Shown here piece after piece: positions 1 through 8,535 of a DNA stretch of 64,000 bases (positions are counted from its first letter, which is position 1; each line of letters opens with the position of its first letter). Where the stretch lies: the NCBI RefSeq assembly GCF_014836885.1, contig NZ_JACSPY010000005.1:62001-126000 (forward strand), written 5' to 3'. This DNA is from Brevibacterium gallinarum (GTDB lineage: Bacteria; Actinomycetota; Actinomycetes; Actinomycetales; Brevibacteriaceae). The notes beneath the pieces are model-generated. The model was not told the origin of the DNA and did not search any database. It saw nothing but the letters and a program-made list of their open reading frames with translations. The position numbers and the translations under genes were made by a program.

Positions 1-741
1 GTGATCTGGGATCTTTCGCCCACCTCGGGTGCGGCAGCCTGCGCTTCGATCCGGTCCCGAGGCGGTGCGGCGACCTCCTTCGCCGTCGACGTCACCGACC
101 GGGAGGCAGTCGCCTCCGCAGCGGTGGAGACCGGCCCGGTCGATGTGCTCGTCAACAACGCCGGAATCGTGACCGGCAAGCGGCTGCTCGACGCTGCCGA
201 TGAGGAGATCGAGCGCACCTTCGCCGTCAACACCCTCGCCCTGTACTGGGTGACCCGGGCGTTCCTGCCGGGCATGATCGCCCGACGCTCCGGGCTGGTG
301 GTGACGATCTCGAGTGCGGCAGGCCTGGTCGGGGTGGCGAAGCAGACCGACTACTCGGCCAGCAAGTTCGCCGCCGTCGGGTTCGCAGAATCGCTGCGCG
401 TCGAACTGGCCAAGGACGACACTGGTGTCGACTCCTTCGTCGTGTGCCCGTACTACATCGACACCGGCATGTTCGCCGGCGTCAAGACGAAGTTCCCGCG
501 CCTGCTGCCGATCCTCAGCCCGGACTATGCCGCCGGCCGGATCCTCGACGCGATCGAATCCGGGCGCATCCAGCTCATCATGCCCCGGTTCGTGCGCACC
601 CTGCCGCTCGTGCGTATGCTGCCGGCCGCCTGGTTCGACCAGATCATGAACGCCCTGGGCGTCAACAACACGATGGATGCCTTCACCGGCCGCCGGCAGC
701 CGGCAGAACCCAAAACCGCGACGGTGGATCGGCAGGTCTGA
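1..741 (+). CDS. SDR-family oxidoreductase (5' end missing)
   Basis: Classical short-chain dehydrogenase/reductase, a cytoplasmic NAD(P)-dependent oxidoreductase of unknown substrate. The frame is open from the first base. The nucleotide-binding TGxxxGxG motif is absent, so the real start lies upstream of the window. Visible family marks are NNAG near residue 52, the catalytic Ser in an ISSAAG context near 105, and the YSASK catalytic Tyr/Lys near 119. The stop is followed at once by the next gene's ATG at 743, which suggests co-transcription. Nothing visible identifies the substrate. Confidence 0.9.
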   Translation: MIWDLSPTSGAAACASIRSRGGAATSFAVDVTDREAVASAAVETGPVDVLVNNAGIVTGKRLLDAADEEIERTFAVNTLALYWVTRAFLPGMIARRSGLVVTISSAAGLVGVAKQTDYSASKFAAVGFAESLRVELAKDDTGVDSFVVCPYYIDTGMFAGVKTKFPRLLPILSPDYAAGRILDAIESGRIQLIMPRFVRTLPLVRMLPAAWFDQIMNALGVNNTMDAFTGRRQPAEPKTATVDRQV

Positions 742-742
742 G

Positions 743-1606
743 ATGAGCTATCCGCCCTACCCGCCGCGTCCGCCGGGACCACCGCGTCGGCCTGGACCGC
801 TGCCTCCATCCCGAGCGGGACAGCCGCCGCCACCGCCTCGGCGCCGGACACCCGGACCGCGAGTCGCGCACCCGCGACCGGACACGACACCAGGCTCCAC
901 ACCTGCCGACCGGCGGCCGCCGCGCTGGATCTCCGACGTCGGGCAGTGTGTGGGAATGGGGCTCATCTGGCTCATCATCGGCACCGTGCTCGTCATCGGT
1001 GTGCACTTCAGGCTCGTGCGCAACGACGACTTCTCGATCATCGAGGACACGGAAGGCTTTGCGGCGCTGTGGCTCGGTCTTCTCGGCATGGTGGTGCCGC
1101 TGGTGTTCATCGGCGAGAAGCGCCCCGATCGCGGCGTGCGCTTCCACGGGCTGGTGTCGATGCTCACCGTCAGCGTCGTTCTCGTCGCGCTGATGGGGCT
1201 CATCGCCGCGGTCGCCTGGAAGCCGATCGTCGGCACCGAAGTCGTGCCCGGCAGCGTGCTCGACGAGCTCTTCTCCACCCCAGCGGCTGCGCTCATCATC
1301 TTTCTCTTCCTGCTCACGGCGACTGCCGTCGCGATCGCCGCGGCCATCCCGCTGGCAGCAGGGACGTTCCCGCGCTGGGTGAGCGCCGGGATCGGTCTGC
1401 CGGTGTGGATCATCGCCGGCATCGCCAGTGGGTTCGCCGGGATCTTCGTCTTCGGCGGCCCGCCGACACTGCTGCGTCTGGGAGTGTGGTTCCTCGCCGC
1501 CGTCGTGAGCCTGGCGGTCATGTGCCTCGTGCTCGTGCTGGTGCAGCGCTGGCGGGTCAGGCACGGCATCATCCCGCGTGGAGGCTCTCAGACACTCAGG
1601 CGCTGA
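743..1606 (+). CDS. proline-rich multi-pass membrane protein, function unknown
   Basis: This predicted protein has 287 residues. The first ~65 are dominated by Pro/Arg (PPYPPRPPGPPRRPG type) and look disordered and cytosolic. They are followed by about six hydrophobic segments. The ATG at 743 lies one base after the SDR stop, so the two genes are probably translated together. A longer in-frame start at 677 would overlap the SDR and is less likely. I recognise no family; many actinobacterial membrane proteins have such proline-rich N-termini. Confidence 0.75.
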   Translation: MSYPPYPPRPPGPPRRPGPLPPSRAGQPPPPPRRRTPGPRVAHPRPDTTPGSTPADRRPPRWISDVGQCVGMGLIWLIIGTVLVIGVHFRLVRNDDFSIIEDTEGFAALWLGLLGMVVPLVFIGEKRPDRGVRFHGLVSMLTVSVVLVALMGLIAAVAWKPIVGTEVVPGSVLDELFSTPAAALIIFLFLLTATAVAIAAAIPLAAGTFPRWVSAGIGLPVWIIAGIASGFAGIFVFGGPPTLLRLGVWFLAAVVSLAVMCLVLVLVQRWRVRHGIIPRGGSQTLRR

Positions 1607-1660
1607 GGCTCTCCGCTGCTGAGGCGCTGAGACGGCGGGCCGTACGTCGCCGGCAGCGCC

Positions 1661-1666
1661 TATCGT
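1661..1666 (+). promoter_or_regulatory. -10-like box TATCGT, leaderless-type
   Basis: TATCGT ends 6 nt before the ATG at 1673 and no Shine-Dalgarno sequence is present. A transcript would start at or next to the start codon. The same TANNNT-N6/7-start arrangement recurs through the window. Confidence 0.4.
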
Positions 1667-1672
1667 GTGACT

Positions 1673-2260
1673 ATGACGCATACCACAGATCGCTATCCCG
1701 CTGCTGAGCTCACCGACGTCCCCGCCGATATCCGCGCCCGCATCGAAGAGGTCGGTCAGCAGACCGGCTTCGTGCCCAACGTCTTCATCCACCTCGCACG
1801 CCGGCCGGCGGAGTTCCGGGCGTTCTTCGCCTACTACGACGCGCTGATGGAGAAGGACACCGGCAACCTCACCAAGGCCGATCGGGAGATGATCATCACC
1901 GTCACCTCGGCGGCCAACAGCTGCCTGTACTGTGTGGTCGCACACGGGGCGGTGCTGCGGATCTTCGAGAAGGACCCCCACATTGCCGATAAGGTCGCGC
2001 TGAACTACCGGCACGCCGATCTGCCCGCGCGGCAGACGGCGATGCTCGACTTCGCGATGAAGGTCCAGCAGACCCCGTGGCTCATCTGCGATGACGACTT
2101 CGCCGCACTGGCTGCCCACGGGTTCGACGACGAGGACGCCTGGGACATCACCGCGATCACCGGGTTCTTCGGGCTGTCGAACCGGATGGCGACTGTCACC
2201 GGGATGACTCCGAACCCGGAGTTCTACCTCATGGGCCGGGTGCCCCGCGACAAGCGGTGA
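1673..2260 (+). CDS. AhpD-like peroxidase-related protein (carboxymuconolactone decarboxylase family)
   Basis: Small all-helical protein of the AhpD/CMD superfamily, annotated in many genomes as a peroxidase-related enzyme. It carries the complete E-x11-C-xx-C-xxx-H signature (EMIITV...SCLYCVVAH, about residues 81-100). The paired cysteines are the expected redox centre for a thiol-dependent peroxidase or disulfide reductase. The ATG at 1673 is preferred to a GTG two codons upstream because of the -10-like box at 1661-1666. It stands alone between two operons; the physiological reductant cannot be inferred. Confidence 0.85.
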   Translation: MTHTTDRYPAAELTDVPADIRARIEEVGQQTGFVPNVFIHLARRPAEFRAFFAYYDALMEKDTGNLTKADREMIITVTSAANSCLYCVVAHGAVLRIFEKDPHIADKVALNYRHADLPARQTAMLDFAMKVQQTPWLICDDDFAALAAHGFDDEDAWDITAITGFFGLSNRMATVTGMTPNPEFYLMGRVPRDKR

Positions 2261-2657
2261 CGCTTCAGCCGGTGACCTCTCAGTCGGCGACATCTCAACC
2301 CTCGCCGCGCCCTGAGCAGACATCGCGCACCCGCTCTCCACGCTGAGTTGACCACCCGCGCACACTCATTGACAACCCGTGCGCCGGGTCGCCCATCCCC
2401 TCCCGCAGTGTGGCCGGCATCACTAGCCTGAGGTGAGAACGAGCCCCACGCCAGCAGCGCCGGACGCGGCACATGGCGAGGAGCCCCGCTCGTTCCGGCG
2501 AGAGCACAGCACCGGACACCGGTCACAGCACCGCGCGCCGGTCGCAGCACCGGAGGCCGGTCGCGCCGGCCGGAGAGGCGACGCAGAGGTCGCCTCCTCC
2601 AGGTGCCTGACGGTGCTTTCGCTGAGTCCCGACGTCATCTTTGTGGAAGTGATGGAT
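2261..2657. other. 397-bp intergenic region with direct and tandem repeats
   Basis: No gene is supported here, although the amine-oxidase frame is open through part of it. It holds an imperfect 15-bp direct repeat starting TTGACMACCC at 2348 and 2369, 21 bp apart, and three 19-bp tandem units at 2506-2562. It is probably the regulatory region of the amine oxidase gene. Confidence 0.4.
2506..2562 (+). repeat. three 19-bp tandem repeats
   Basis: Units 2506-2524, 2525-2543 and 2544-2562 share the frame RCAGCACCG...CCGGTC and differ at a few central bases. They lie about 100 bp upstream of the amine oxidase start. Confidence 0.7.
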
Positions 2658-4007
2658 ATGACCAGCAGAGTCCTCATCATCGGTGCCGGCTTCGCCGGTC
2701 TGACCGCCGCCCGCGAACTCGAAGCCCTCGGTGCCGAGGTTGAGATCTTCGAAGCCCGCGACCGCGTCGGCGGCCGCGCATGGACCACCGAACTCCTCGG
2801 CCACACCCTCGAACTCGGCGCCACCTGGGTGCACTGGATGCAGCCGTTCGTATGGACCGAGATCGTCCGCTACAACCAGAAGCTCGTCGCCAGCCCCGAA
2901 TATGAGAAGGCGATGTGGCTCGGCGGCGGCGACGTGCATGCCGGCAGCGAAGAGGACCTCGACGCGACGCTGCAGCGACCGCAGGCGAAGATCTTCGAAG
3001 ACTCCGAGGAGTTCTTCCCCTTCCCGCACGACCCGCTCTACGTGCTCTCCGAAAGCTACGACGGCGACCCCGATCTCGCCGAACGGTTCCGGCAGGCCGA
3101 TGAGGGCAGTGTGCTCGATGCGCTGCGCAACGGCGACTACAGCCAGGAGGAGATCGACGTGTGCGACGCCTACTGGTCAGCCGGCTACAACGGCTACACC
3201 GCCACCGCCTCACCGCTGATGGCCAAGCACTGGGCGGCCCTGTCCGACCACCGGCTCTCCCTGCTCGATGAGCAGACCCTGAAGTTCAAGCTCGCAGGCG
3301 GCATGCGCGGACTCTATGACAACATCGCCGCCGATGTGCGCGGACCGATCCACCTGAGCACCCCGGTTGCGAAGATCGAACACGGTGACGGCGCCCGCCT
3401 GACCCTGGCCGACGGCCGGGTCGTCGACGGCGATGCCGTCATCTGCACCGTGCCGATCGGAGCGCTGTCCGGCGTCGAATTCTCCCCGGCCCTGCCCGAG
3501 GCGATGCGCAGCGTCGTCGAGACCGGCACCAACTCCACTGGCTTCAAGATCTGGATCAAGATCAAGGGCCACCACAACTTCATCGCCACCGCCCCGCAGC
3601 CGAGCCCGATCGCGATGACGAAGGCCGAGTACTTCCTCGACGACGACACCACGATCCTCGTCGGCTTCGGCGCAGACCACACCGCCATCGACCTGACCGA
3701 CACCGCCCAGGTGCAGGAGGTGATGCGCCAGTGGGATCCCGAGATCACCGTCGTCGACAGCGGCGGACACGACTGGTCAGCCGACCAGTGGAGCGGCCAG
3801 ACCTGGGCGACGATCCGCTCCGGGCAGTTCATCAACGGCTGGAGCACCTTCCTCGACACCGACTCGGCGTTGTACTTCGCCGGCGCCGACTACGCCAAGG
3901 GCTGGAACGGCGTCGTCGTCGACGGGGCGATCGAATCCGGCATCACCACCGCCCGCCGCGTTCACCGCGAGACGGCAGCCGCCCGCACTGAGAGGAGCGC
4001 ATCATGA
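2658..4007 (+). CDS. flavin monoamine oxidase family protein
   Basis: FAD-dependent amine oxidase (MAO / polyamine oxidase superfamily), expected to oxidise a primary or secondary amine to an aldehyde with release of H2O2 and ammonia. The FAD dinucleotide-binding motif GAGFAGLTAA is near residue 9 and the ARDRVGGRAW motif follows at ~34. The C-terminal FAGADYAKGW...GAIESG segment is the usual second FAD contact. The start at 2658 has GGAAG eight bases upstream; ATG 2652 is too close to it. The stop overlaps the permease start (ATGA), so transporter and oxidase are coupled. Substrate is unknown; putrescine- or phenethylamine-like amines are plausible. Confidence 0.9.
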   Translation: MTSRVLIIGAGFAGLTAARELEALGAEVEIFEARDRVGGRAWTTELLGHTLELGATWVHWMQPFVWTEIVRYNQKLVASPEYEKAMWLGGGDVHAGSEEDLDATLQRPQAKIFEDSEEFFPFPHDPLYVLSESYDGDPDLAERFRQADEGSVLDALRNGDYSQEEIDVCDAYWSAGYNGYTATASPLMAKHWAALSDHRLSLLDEQTLKFKLAGGMRGLYDNIAADVRGPIHLSTPVAKIEHGDGARLTLADGRVVDGDAVICTVPIGALSGVEFSPALPEAMRSVVETGTNSTGFKIWIKIKGHHNFIATAPQPSPIAMTKAEYFLDDDTTILVGFGADHTAIDLTDTAQVQEVMRQWDPEITVVDSGGHDWSADQWSGQTWATIRSGQFINGWSTFLDTDSALYFAGADYAKGWNGVVVDGAIESGITTARRVHRETAAARTERSAS

Positions 4008-5584
4008 ACGCCTCATCAGCCCCGCCGGCAGGCCCGCCGACCTCCGGCAGCGGCACGCCGAGGCGACCCGGCGCTCACACCACCGCGACCCCCACCTCGG
4101 GTGCCACCACCGCCTCGGGCGCGACCGCCACCTCGGGCGCGGCCGCCGACACGCGCCTGGCCGCCCGCACCCTGGGCGTGAAGGAACTCGTGTTCCTCAT
4201 CATCGCCGCCTCCGCACCCCTGACCGTGCTCGCCGGTGGCGCGACGACGAGCTTCGCGGTCACCGGCGACCTCGGGGTGCCGGTGGGCTACCTTGTGCTC
4301 GGAGCGGTGCTCATCTTCTTCGCGATCGGCTACGGGCGGATGAGCTCCTTCGTGCGCAACGCCGGCGCTTTCTACGCCTACATCTCCACCGGCATCGGCA
4401 CGCGGCTGGGCATCGGCGCGTCCTTCCTCGCGATGGCCGCATACAACGCGATGCAGATCGGCCTCTACGGCATCTTCGGCTTCGTCACCGCCTCGTTCAT
4501 CAACGACAAACTCGGCACCAGCCTGCCGTGGTGGGCCTGCGCGCTCGCCGCCCTCATCGTCGTCGCCGTGCTCGGCGTGCGCAAGGTCGACCTGTCGGCC
4601 AGCGTGCTCGCGATCATCGTGTCCTTGGAGTTCCTCGTCGTCCTCGTCGTCAGCGCGATCTCTGTGGCCGTGGCCCCCGAAGGGCTGAGCGCCGAGCCGT
4701 TCCTGCCTGAGCACTGGCTCACCGGCAGCCTCGGCACGCTGCTGGCCTTCGGGATCGCCGCCTTCATGGGCTTCGAATCCGGGGCGATCTACAGCGAGGA
4801 GACGAAGGACCCGCAGCGCTCGGTGTCGAAGGCGACGTTCATCGCCGTGGCGATCATCGGCGGATTCTATGCCCTGTCCGCCTGGGCGTTCGCAATGGGC
4901 GTGGGTCCCAGCCAGATCATCGCCGGATCCCAGGAGCTCGGCCCGGATCTCATGTTCGCCTTCCTCGGCGAGTATGTGCCGGTCATGTTCACCGACATCG
5001 CCTTCATCCTGTTCGTCACGAGCATCTTCGCCGCGCTCATGGCCTTCCACAACGCCGCCGCCCGCTACTTCTTCTCCCTCGGCCGGGCTCGCGTGCTGCC
5101 CGCCTGGCTGGGCCACACCGGTGCCCGCACCCAGGCGCCGGCGGCCGGGTCGCTGACGCAGTCGGGGCTGGCAGTCGTGTTCATCATCGTCTTCGCCCTC
5201 GCCGGCATGGGCTCCGCGCTCGGTCCGCTGTTCCCGGTGCTGACGATGTTCACGTGGCTGACGAACACCGCAGCCTTCGGGATGGTGCTGCTGCTGTGCC
5301 TGACCTCACTGGCGGTGATCGGCTACTTCCGCACCCGCACCGGTGCGCACCCGGCGTTCGTCCGGCTGTGGGCGCCGATCATCGCGACGCTCGGGCTCGG
5401 GATCATCTTCGTGCTCATCATGCTCAACTTCGATGCCATGATCGACGCTGAGGGCTCGCCGTTGACCTGGATCCTGCCAGGAGCGATGGTGGGCACCGGA
5501 CTCATCGGCCTGGCCTGGGGCCAGTACCTCAAATCCCGCCGCCCGGACATCTATGACGCGCTGGCCGAGGCGAACATCGGCTGA
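4004..5584 (+). CDS. APC-family amino acid/amine permease
   Basis: Cytoplasmic-membrane transporter of the amino acid-polyamine-organocation superfamily, 526 residues. The first ~50 residues are low-complexity Thr/Ser/Ala/Gly repeats. The core starts with LAARTLGVKELVFLIIAASAP, and the first helix contains the unwound G-G-A-T-T substrate-binding region. About twelve membrane helices follow, with the helix-6 motif FMGFESGAIYSEE near residue 255. It is translationally coupled to the amine oxidase and preceded by GAGAGGAG, so it probably imports that enzyme's substrate. The N-terminal repeats carry near-copies of the window's 14-bp interspersed word. Confidence 0.9.
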   Translation: MNASSAPPAGPPTSGSGTPRRPGAHTTATPTSGATTASGATATSGAAADTRLAARTLGVKELVFLIIAASAPLTVLAGGATTSFAVTGDLGVPVGYLVLGAVLIFFAIGYGRMSSFVRNAGAFYAYISTGIGTRLGIGASFLAMAAYNAMQIGLYGIFGFVTASFINDKLGTSLPWWACALAALIVVAVLGVRKVDLSASVLAIIVSLEFLVVLVVSAISVAVAPEGLSAEPFLPEHWLTGSLGTLLAFGIAAFMGFESGAIYSEETKDPQRSVSKATFIAVAIIGGFYALSAWAFAMGVGPSQIIAGSQELGPDLMFAFLGEYVPVMFTDIAFILFVTSIFAALMAFHNAAARYFFSLGRARVLPAWLGHTGARTQAPAAGSLTQSGLAVVFIIVFALAGMGSALGPLFPVLTMFTWLTNTAAFGMVLLLCLTSLAVIGYFRTRTGAHPAFVRLWAPIIATLGLGIIFVLIMLNFDAMIDAEGSPLTWILPGAMVGTGLIGLAWGQYLKSRRPDIYDALAEANIG

Positions 5585-6268
5585 GCGCCGTCCCGGGGGC
5601 CTGAGGTGGTCGGGGCTGGCCGTCGTCAGCCGGCAGAGGTGTCAATGAGTTTCGATAGATTTGCTGCCACGGACTCTCGCGGTTCGGCGGGGTTCGGTAC
5701 CGAGGCCGGACCCGCTGTCGCGTTCTAGACAAAGCTTCGTACCACTAGTCGTAAGTGTTGCAAGCTGGTCAGAAATGTCCGGCGTACTTGCGTGCGAGGC
5801 TTTTCGAGAGTTCAGGGATTGAGCGCCCGTCTGGTTTTTTCGCGAAACGACTATTCCAATTATCTCGCCGGATACGCTCCCGAATGCGTCTTCGGAAGTA
5901 GCACTGCGGCACCCTGTGTCCCTCAACGCAGCCAGTAGTGCGGCAAGTGTCTCGCGGTCAGTCTCACCGCGCGTGCTGGATGGACAAGCTAAAGGTGTCA
6001 CAATGGGTCAAAAGTCTGCCCGATGACCGTCGTACAGCTAAATGCAAAGATGCTTATGCGGATCCTCGCAGGAAAGCAAGGTCGCGCAAGGAATGCAACG
6101 TTAGTGGCTACGAATACCCTGTCATCTATTACTTTCGCGCAATATGCTCGGCGATCTGTCAAGTATAAACTTGAACGTGCTACCGATACGGGTGGTGCAC
6201 CGCATTGGTGATCCCAGATGTTCTGGACGCGGCGCTGGAATGTGGCCGTCGTCAGAAAGTAGGCAGAT
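5585..6268. other. AT-richer region without a supported gene
   Basis: From about 5640 the base composition and codon pattern shift to a visibly lower GC content than the flanks. Several open frames of 60-120 codons exist on both strands, including 5642-6001 on the minus strand, but none has a recognisable motif or convincing ribosome site. It may be the remnant of a horizontally acquired segment that includes the downstream peptide/membrane-protein pair. No integrase, relaxase or tRNA attachment site was seen. Confidence 0.4.
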
Positions 6269-6639
6269 ATGAAAGCTGCGTTGAAACGAACCGGATCTCT
6301 CATGGTGAGTGGCGCCGTTTCTTCTTCATTCAGACGCAGGCGGCAAGATGGAATTGGAATTCGTTTGCAAACTGCACGGCAAACGGGCTCGGTGTTAAGG
6401 CTGCGCAGGAGATTGTGAAGGCGTTCGCTGAACCGAAAGTCAGAAAGGCGCTTAAGAGCAAGCAGTACAAAAAGGCCTCATCGATCGCTTTCAATATCCT
6501 CAAGAAGACGTCGCCGAAGATCGCTAGTTTTATCATAAAGCGTGCTGCCAATGCGGCTTTGCCTGGTGGAGTAGTTACGTTCTTCTCGATTCCTGTAGGC
6601 AAATGTGCCGTCAAGGAACTGTTCAACCGGAGAGAATAG
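6269..6639 (+). pseudogene. secreted cationic peptide, bacteriocin-like, apparent one-base frameshift
   Basis: An ATG at 6269 opens a signal-peptide-like start (MKAALKRTGSLMVSGAV) in one frame. The remaining ~100 codons (NWNSFANCTANGLG... to PVGKCAVKELFNRRE) lie in the -1 frame and stop at 6639. Adding one T to the T-run at 6318-6320 would join them into a ~124-residue precursor: basic n-region, hydrophobic core ending FFFIQTQA, then a mature domain rich in Lys/Ala with only two cysteines. Either a base was lost (mutation or sequence error) or the reading frame is shifted. The alternative is a TTG start at 6205 giving a 144-residue protein without a signal. Size, charge and the adjacent small membrane protein suggest a bacteriocin, but I recognise no family. 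Confidence 0.5.
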
Positions 6640-6879
6640 ATGATTCGAAGTTGGTTTAAATCGGCCTCAACCAAGGCCATCGGATGGGTGGCGGTGATAG
6701 CGGCGATCGTGCTGATCGCGGTTCCGACGGCGATATGGTTCGGCGCCGCTTCTCTTATTTTTGAGACCCCTCAGGAGGGTCTGCGGTCATTCTTCATTGT
6801 TCTCGCCATCGGCGCATTTCTGATCGTGGTGGAGCTCATCTCTGACCTCGTGAAGGAGAAGACGAAGAACAAGCGTTGA
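6640..6879 (+). CDS. small two-helix membrane protein, candidate immunity protein
   Basis: This predicted 79-residue protein has two hydrophobic segments (about residues 14-35 and 48-68) and a basic C-terminus (KEKTKNKR). Its ATG directly follows the stop of the cationic peptide and has a GGAGAG ribosome site 5 nt upstream, inside the peptide gene. Such tight coupling of a secreted peptide with a tiny membrane protein is typical of bacteriocin/immunity pairs. No family assignment is possible by eye. Codon use is less GC-biased than in the flanking genes. Confidence 0.7.
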   Translation: MIRSWFKSASTKAIGWVAVIAAIVLIAVPTAIWFGAASLIFETPQEGLRSFFIVLAIGAFLIVVELISDLVKEKTKNKR

Positions 6880-6940
6880 CCCACCAGCACAGCGGAGGAC
6901 AGGTCGCCAAATGCGTGCCTGTCCCCGCCGACTGAGTTTC

Positions 6941-8356
6941 TCAGTACGTCACAACATGCGGCTGCGCGACTTCCTTGAGCCCGGCCACACCGAACTCCAG
7001 GCCGAAACCGGATTCCTTCGCCCCGCCGAAGGGCATCCGCGGATCGACGGCACCGTGCTTGTTGATCCACGTCGTGCCGGCCTCCAGGCGGGCAGCGACA
7101 TCGAGGGCCTTCTGGCGGTCAGCCGACCACACCGAGGAGCCCAGCCCCACGTCGAGGCTGTTGGCCCACTCGATGGCCTGGTCGAGATCGTCGTAGGCGA
7201 TGATCGGCAGCGCCGGACCGAACTGCTCTTCGACGACGAGCGGATTGTCCGGGTCGATGTCGGAGACGAGCGTGATCGGGTAGAAGTAGCCCGGCGCCTC
7301 GGCGTCGTACTCACCGCCGGTGAGGATCGTCGCACCGGACTTCCGGGCATCGTCGACGAGACCGGCGACGATGTCGCGCTGGGCGGCGTTCTGCAGCGGT
7401 CCGAGCACATTGTCCTCATCCAGGCCCACGCCCATCGGCATCGCCTCGGCGACCTTGACGAGCGCATCGCAGACCTCGCGGCAGAGCGCGCGCGGCACAT
7501 AGAGCCGCTTGAGCGCGGCACAGGTCTGGCCGGTGTTGATGAACGCGCCCCAGAACAGGTCCTCGGCGATCGCAGCCGGGTCGGCATCGTCGAGGACGAT
7601 GCCGGCATCGTTGCCGCCGAGCTCCATCGTCATCCGCTTGACCGTGTCGCTGGCGGCCTTGATGATCGCCTTGCCGGTCGCCGTCGATCCGGTGAACATG
7701 ATCTTCGCGACGTCCGGGTGCCGGGTGAGCTTCTCGCCGATGCCGCCGCCACCGCACACCGGGATGAGCACATCGGCCGGCAGTGCCGAGTTGATGACGT
7801 CGACGAGGGCGAGCACGCTCAGCGGCGTGTAGCTGCTGGGCTTGATGACGACGGTGTTGCCCATCCGCAGGCTCGGGGCGAGCTGCCACACCGAGATCAT
7901 CATCGGCCAGTTCCACGGCCCGATCGCCCCGACGACGCCGAGCGGCCGGTAGCGCACCTCGGCGTAGGTCTCGCCGTCGTCGATGACGACCTCGGGTTCG
8001 AGCGGGAAGTCGGCGTTGGCGCGCATCCAGGCGGCGCAGGCACCCACCTCGAAGCGGGCGTTGGGGCCGTTGAGCGGCTTGCCCTGTTCGCGGGAGAGCA
8101 GCTGGGCGAGCTCCTCGGCGTGGGCTTCGATCGCGTCGGCGGCGGCGTGCAGGGCGGCGCTGCGCTCGGCATCGGGGGTTGCCGCCCAGTCCTGCTGGGC
8201 GGCCTTCGCAGCGGCGACGGCCGCGTCGAGATCCGCTTCCGAGGCGGTGGGCGCGTGGCCGATGAGCTCACCGGTGGCGGGGTCGTGGATGGCATCACCG
8301 CCGTCGCGGGCGACGATGCGCGCGAGCAGGCCGGTGTCAGTGGTGTCAGCGGTCAT
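6941..8356 (-). CDS. NAD(P)-dependent aldehyde dehydrogenase
   Basis: Cytoplasmic ALDH-superfamily enzyme of 471 residues, oxidising an aldehyde to the carboxylate. The FTGSTATGK cofactor loop, the MELGGND general-base Glu and the NTGQTCAALKR catalytic Cys are all present, as is the C-terminal EEQFGPALPI motif. The start at 8356 is preceded by AGGAGG at ideal spacing; upstream in-frame Met codons lack this. With the amine oxidase/permease at 2.7-5.6 kb and the adjacent AraC regulator it could take amine-derived aldehydes further. That role is inference, because an aldehyde dehydrogenase alone cannot be given a substrate from sequence. Confidence 0.92.
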   Translation of the reverse strand: MTADTTDTGLLARIVARDGGDAIHDPATGELIGHAPTASEADLDAAVAAAKAAQQDWAATPDAERSAALHAAADAIEAHAEELAQLLSREQGKPLNGPNARFEVGACAAWMRANADFPLEPEVVIDDGETYAEVRYRPLGVVGAIGPWNWPMMISVWQLAPSLRMGNTVVIKPSSYTPLSVLALVDVINSALPADVLIPVCGGGGIGEKLTRHPDVAKIMFTGSTATGKAIIKAASDTVKRMTMELGGNDAGIVLDDADPAAIAEDLFWGAFINTGQTCAALKRLYVPRALCREVCDALVKVAEAMPMGVGLDEDNVLGPLQNAAQRDIVAGLVDDARKSGATILTGGEYDAEAPGYFYPITLVSDIDPDNPLVVEEQFGPALPIIAYDDLDQAIEWANSLDVGLGSSVWSADRQKALDVAARLEAGTTWINKHGAVDPRMPFGGAKESGFGLEFGVAGLKEVAQPHVVTY

Positions 8357-8535
8357 GGAGTCCTCCTGAGGTGACATGGATGCTGTTTCAGCATCCGTGA
8401 CCTGGACCACTGCTGTCTAGGCCACAGATGCACACCGCTGGTCAATGCGTGCGCGATCACGTCGCAGTCAGGCCCCGCCAGCGCTGTGTCGGCCGCCGTG
8501 TGGGACCGCGTGGCCGGTCGCCGGGTGCGGCGCTG

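Noticed and set aside
5642-6001. 119-codon minus-strand frame in the AT-rich island
   Set aside because: No motif, no clear ribosome site, Ser/Thr/Arg-rich composition; could be a decayed gene but unsupported.
6897-6924. Terminator between the small membrane protein and the aldehyde dehydrogenase
   Set aside because: Only a 7-bp stem with a 14-nt loop; too weak to list as a feature.
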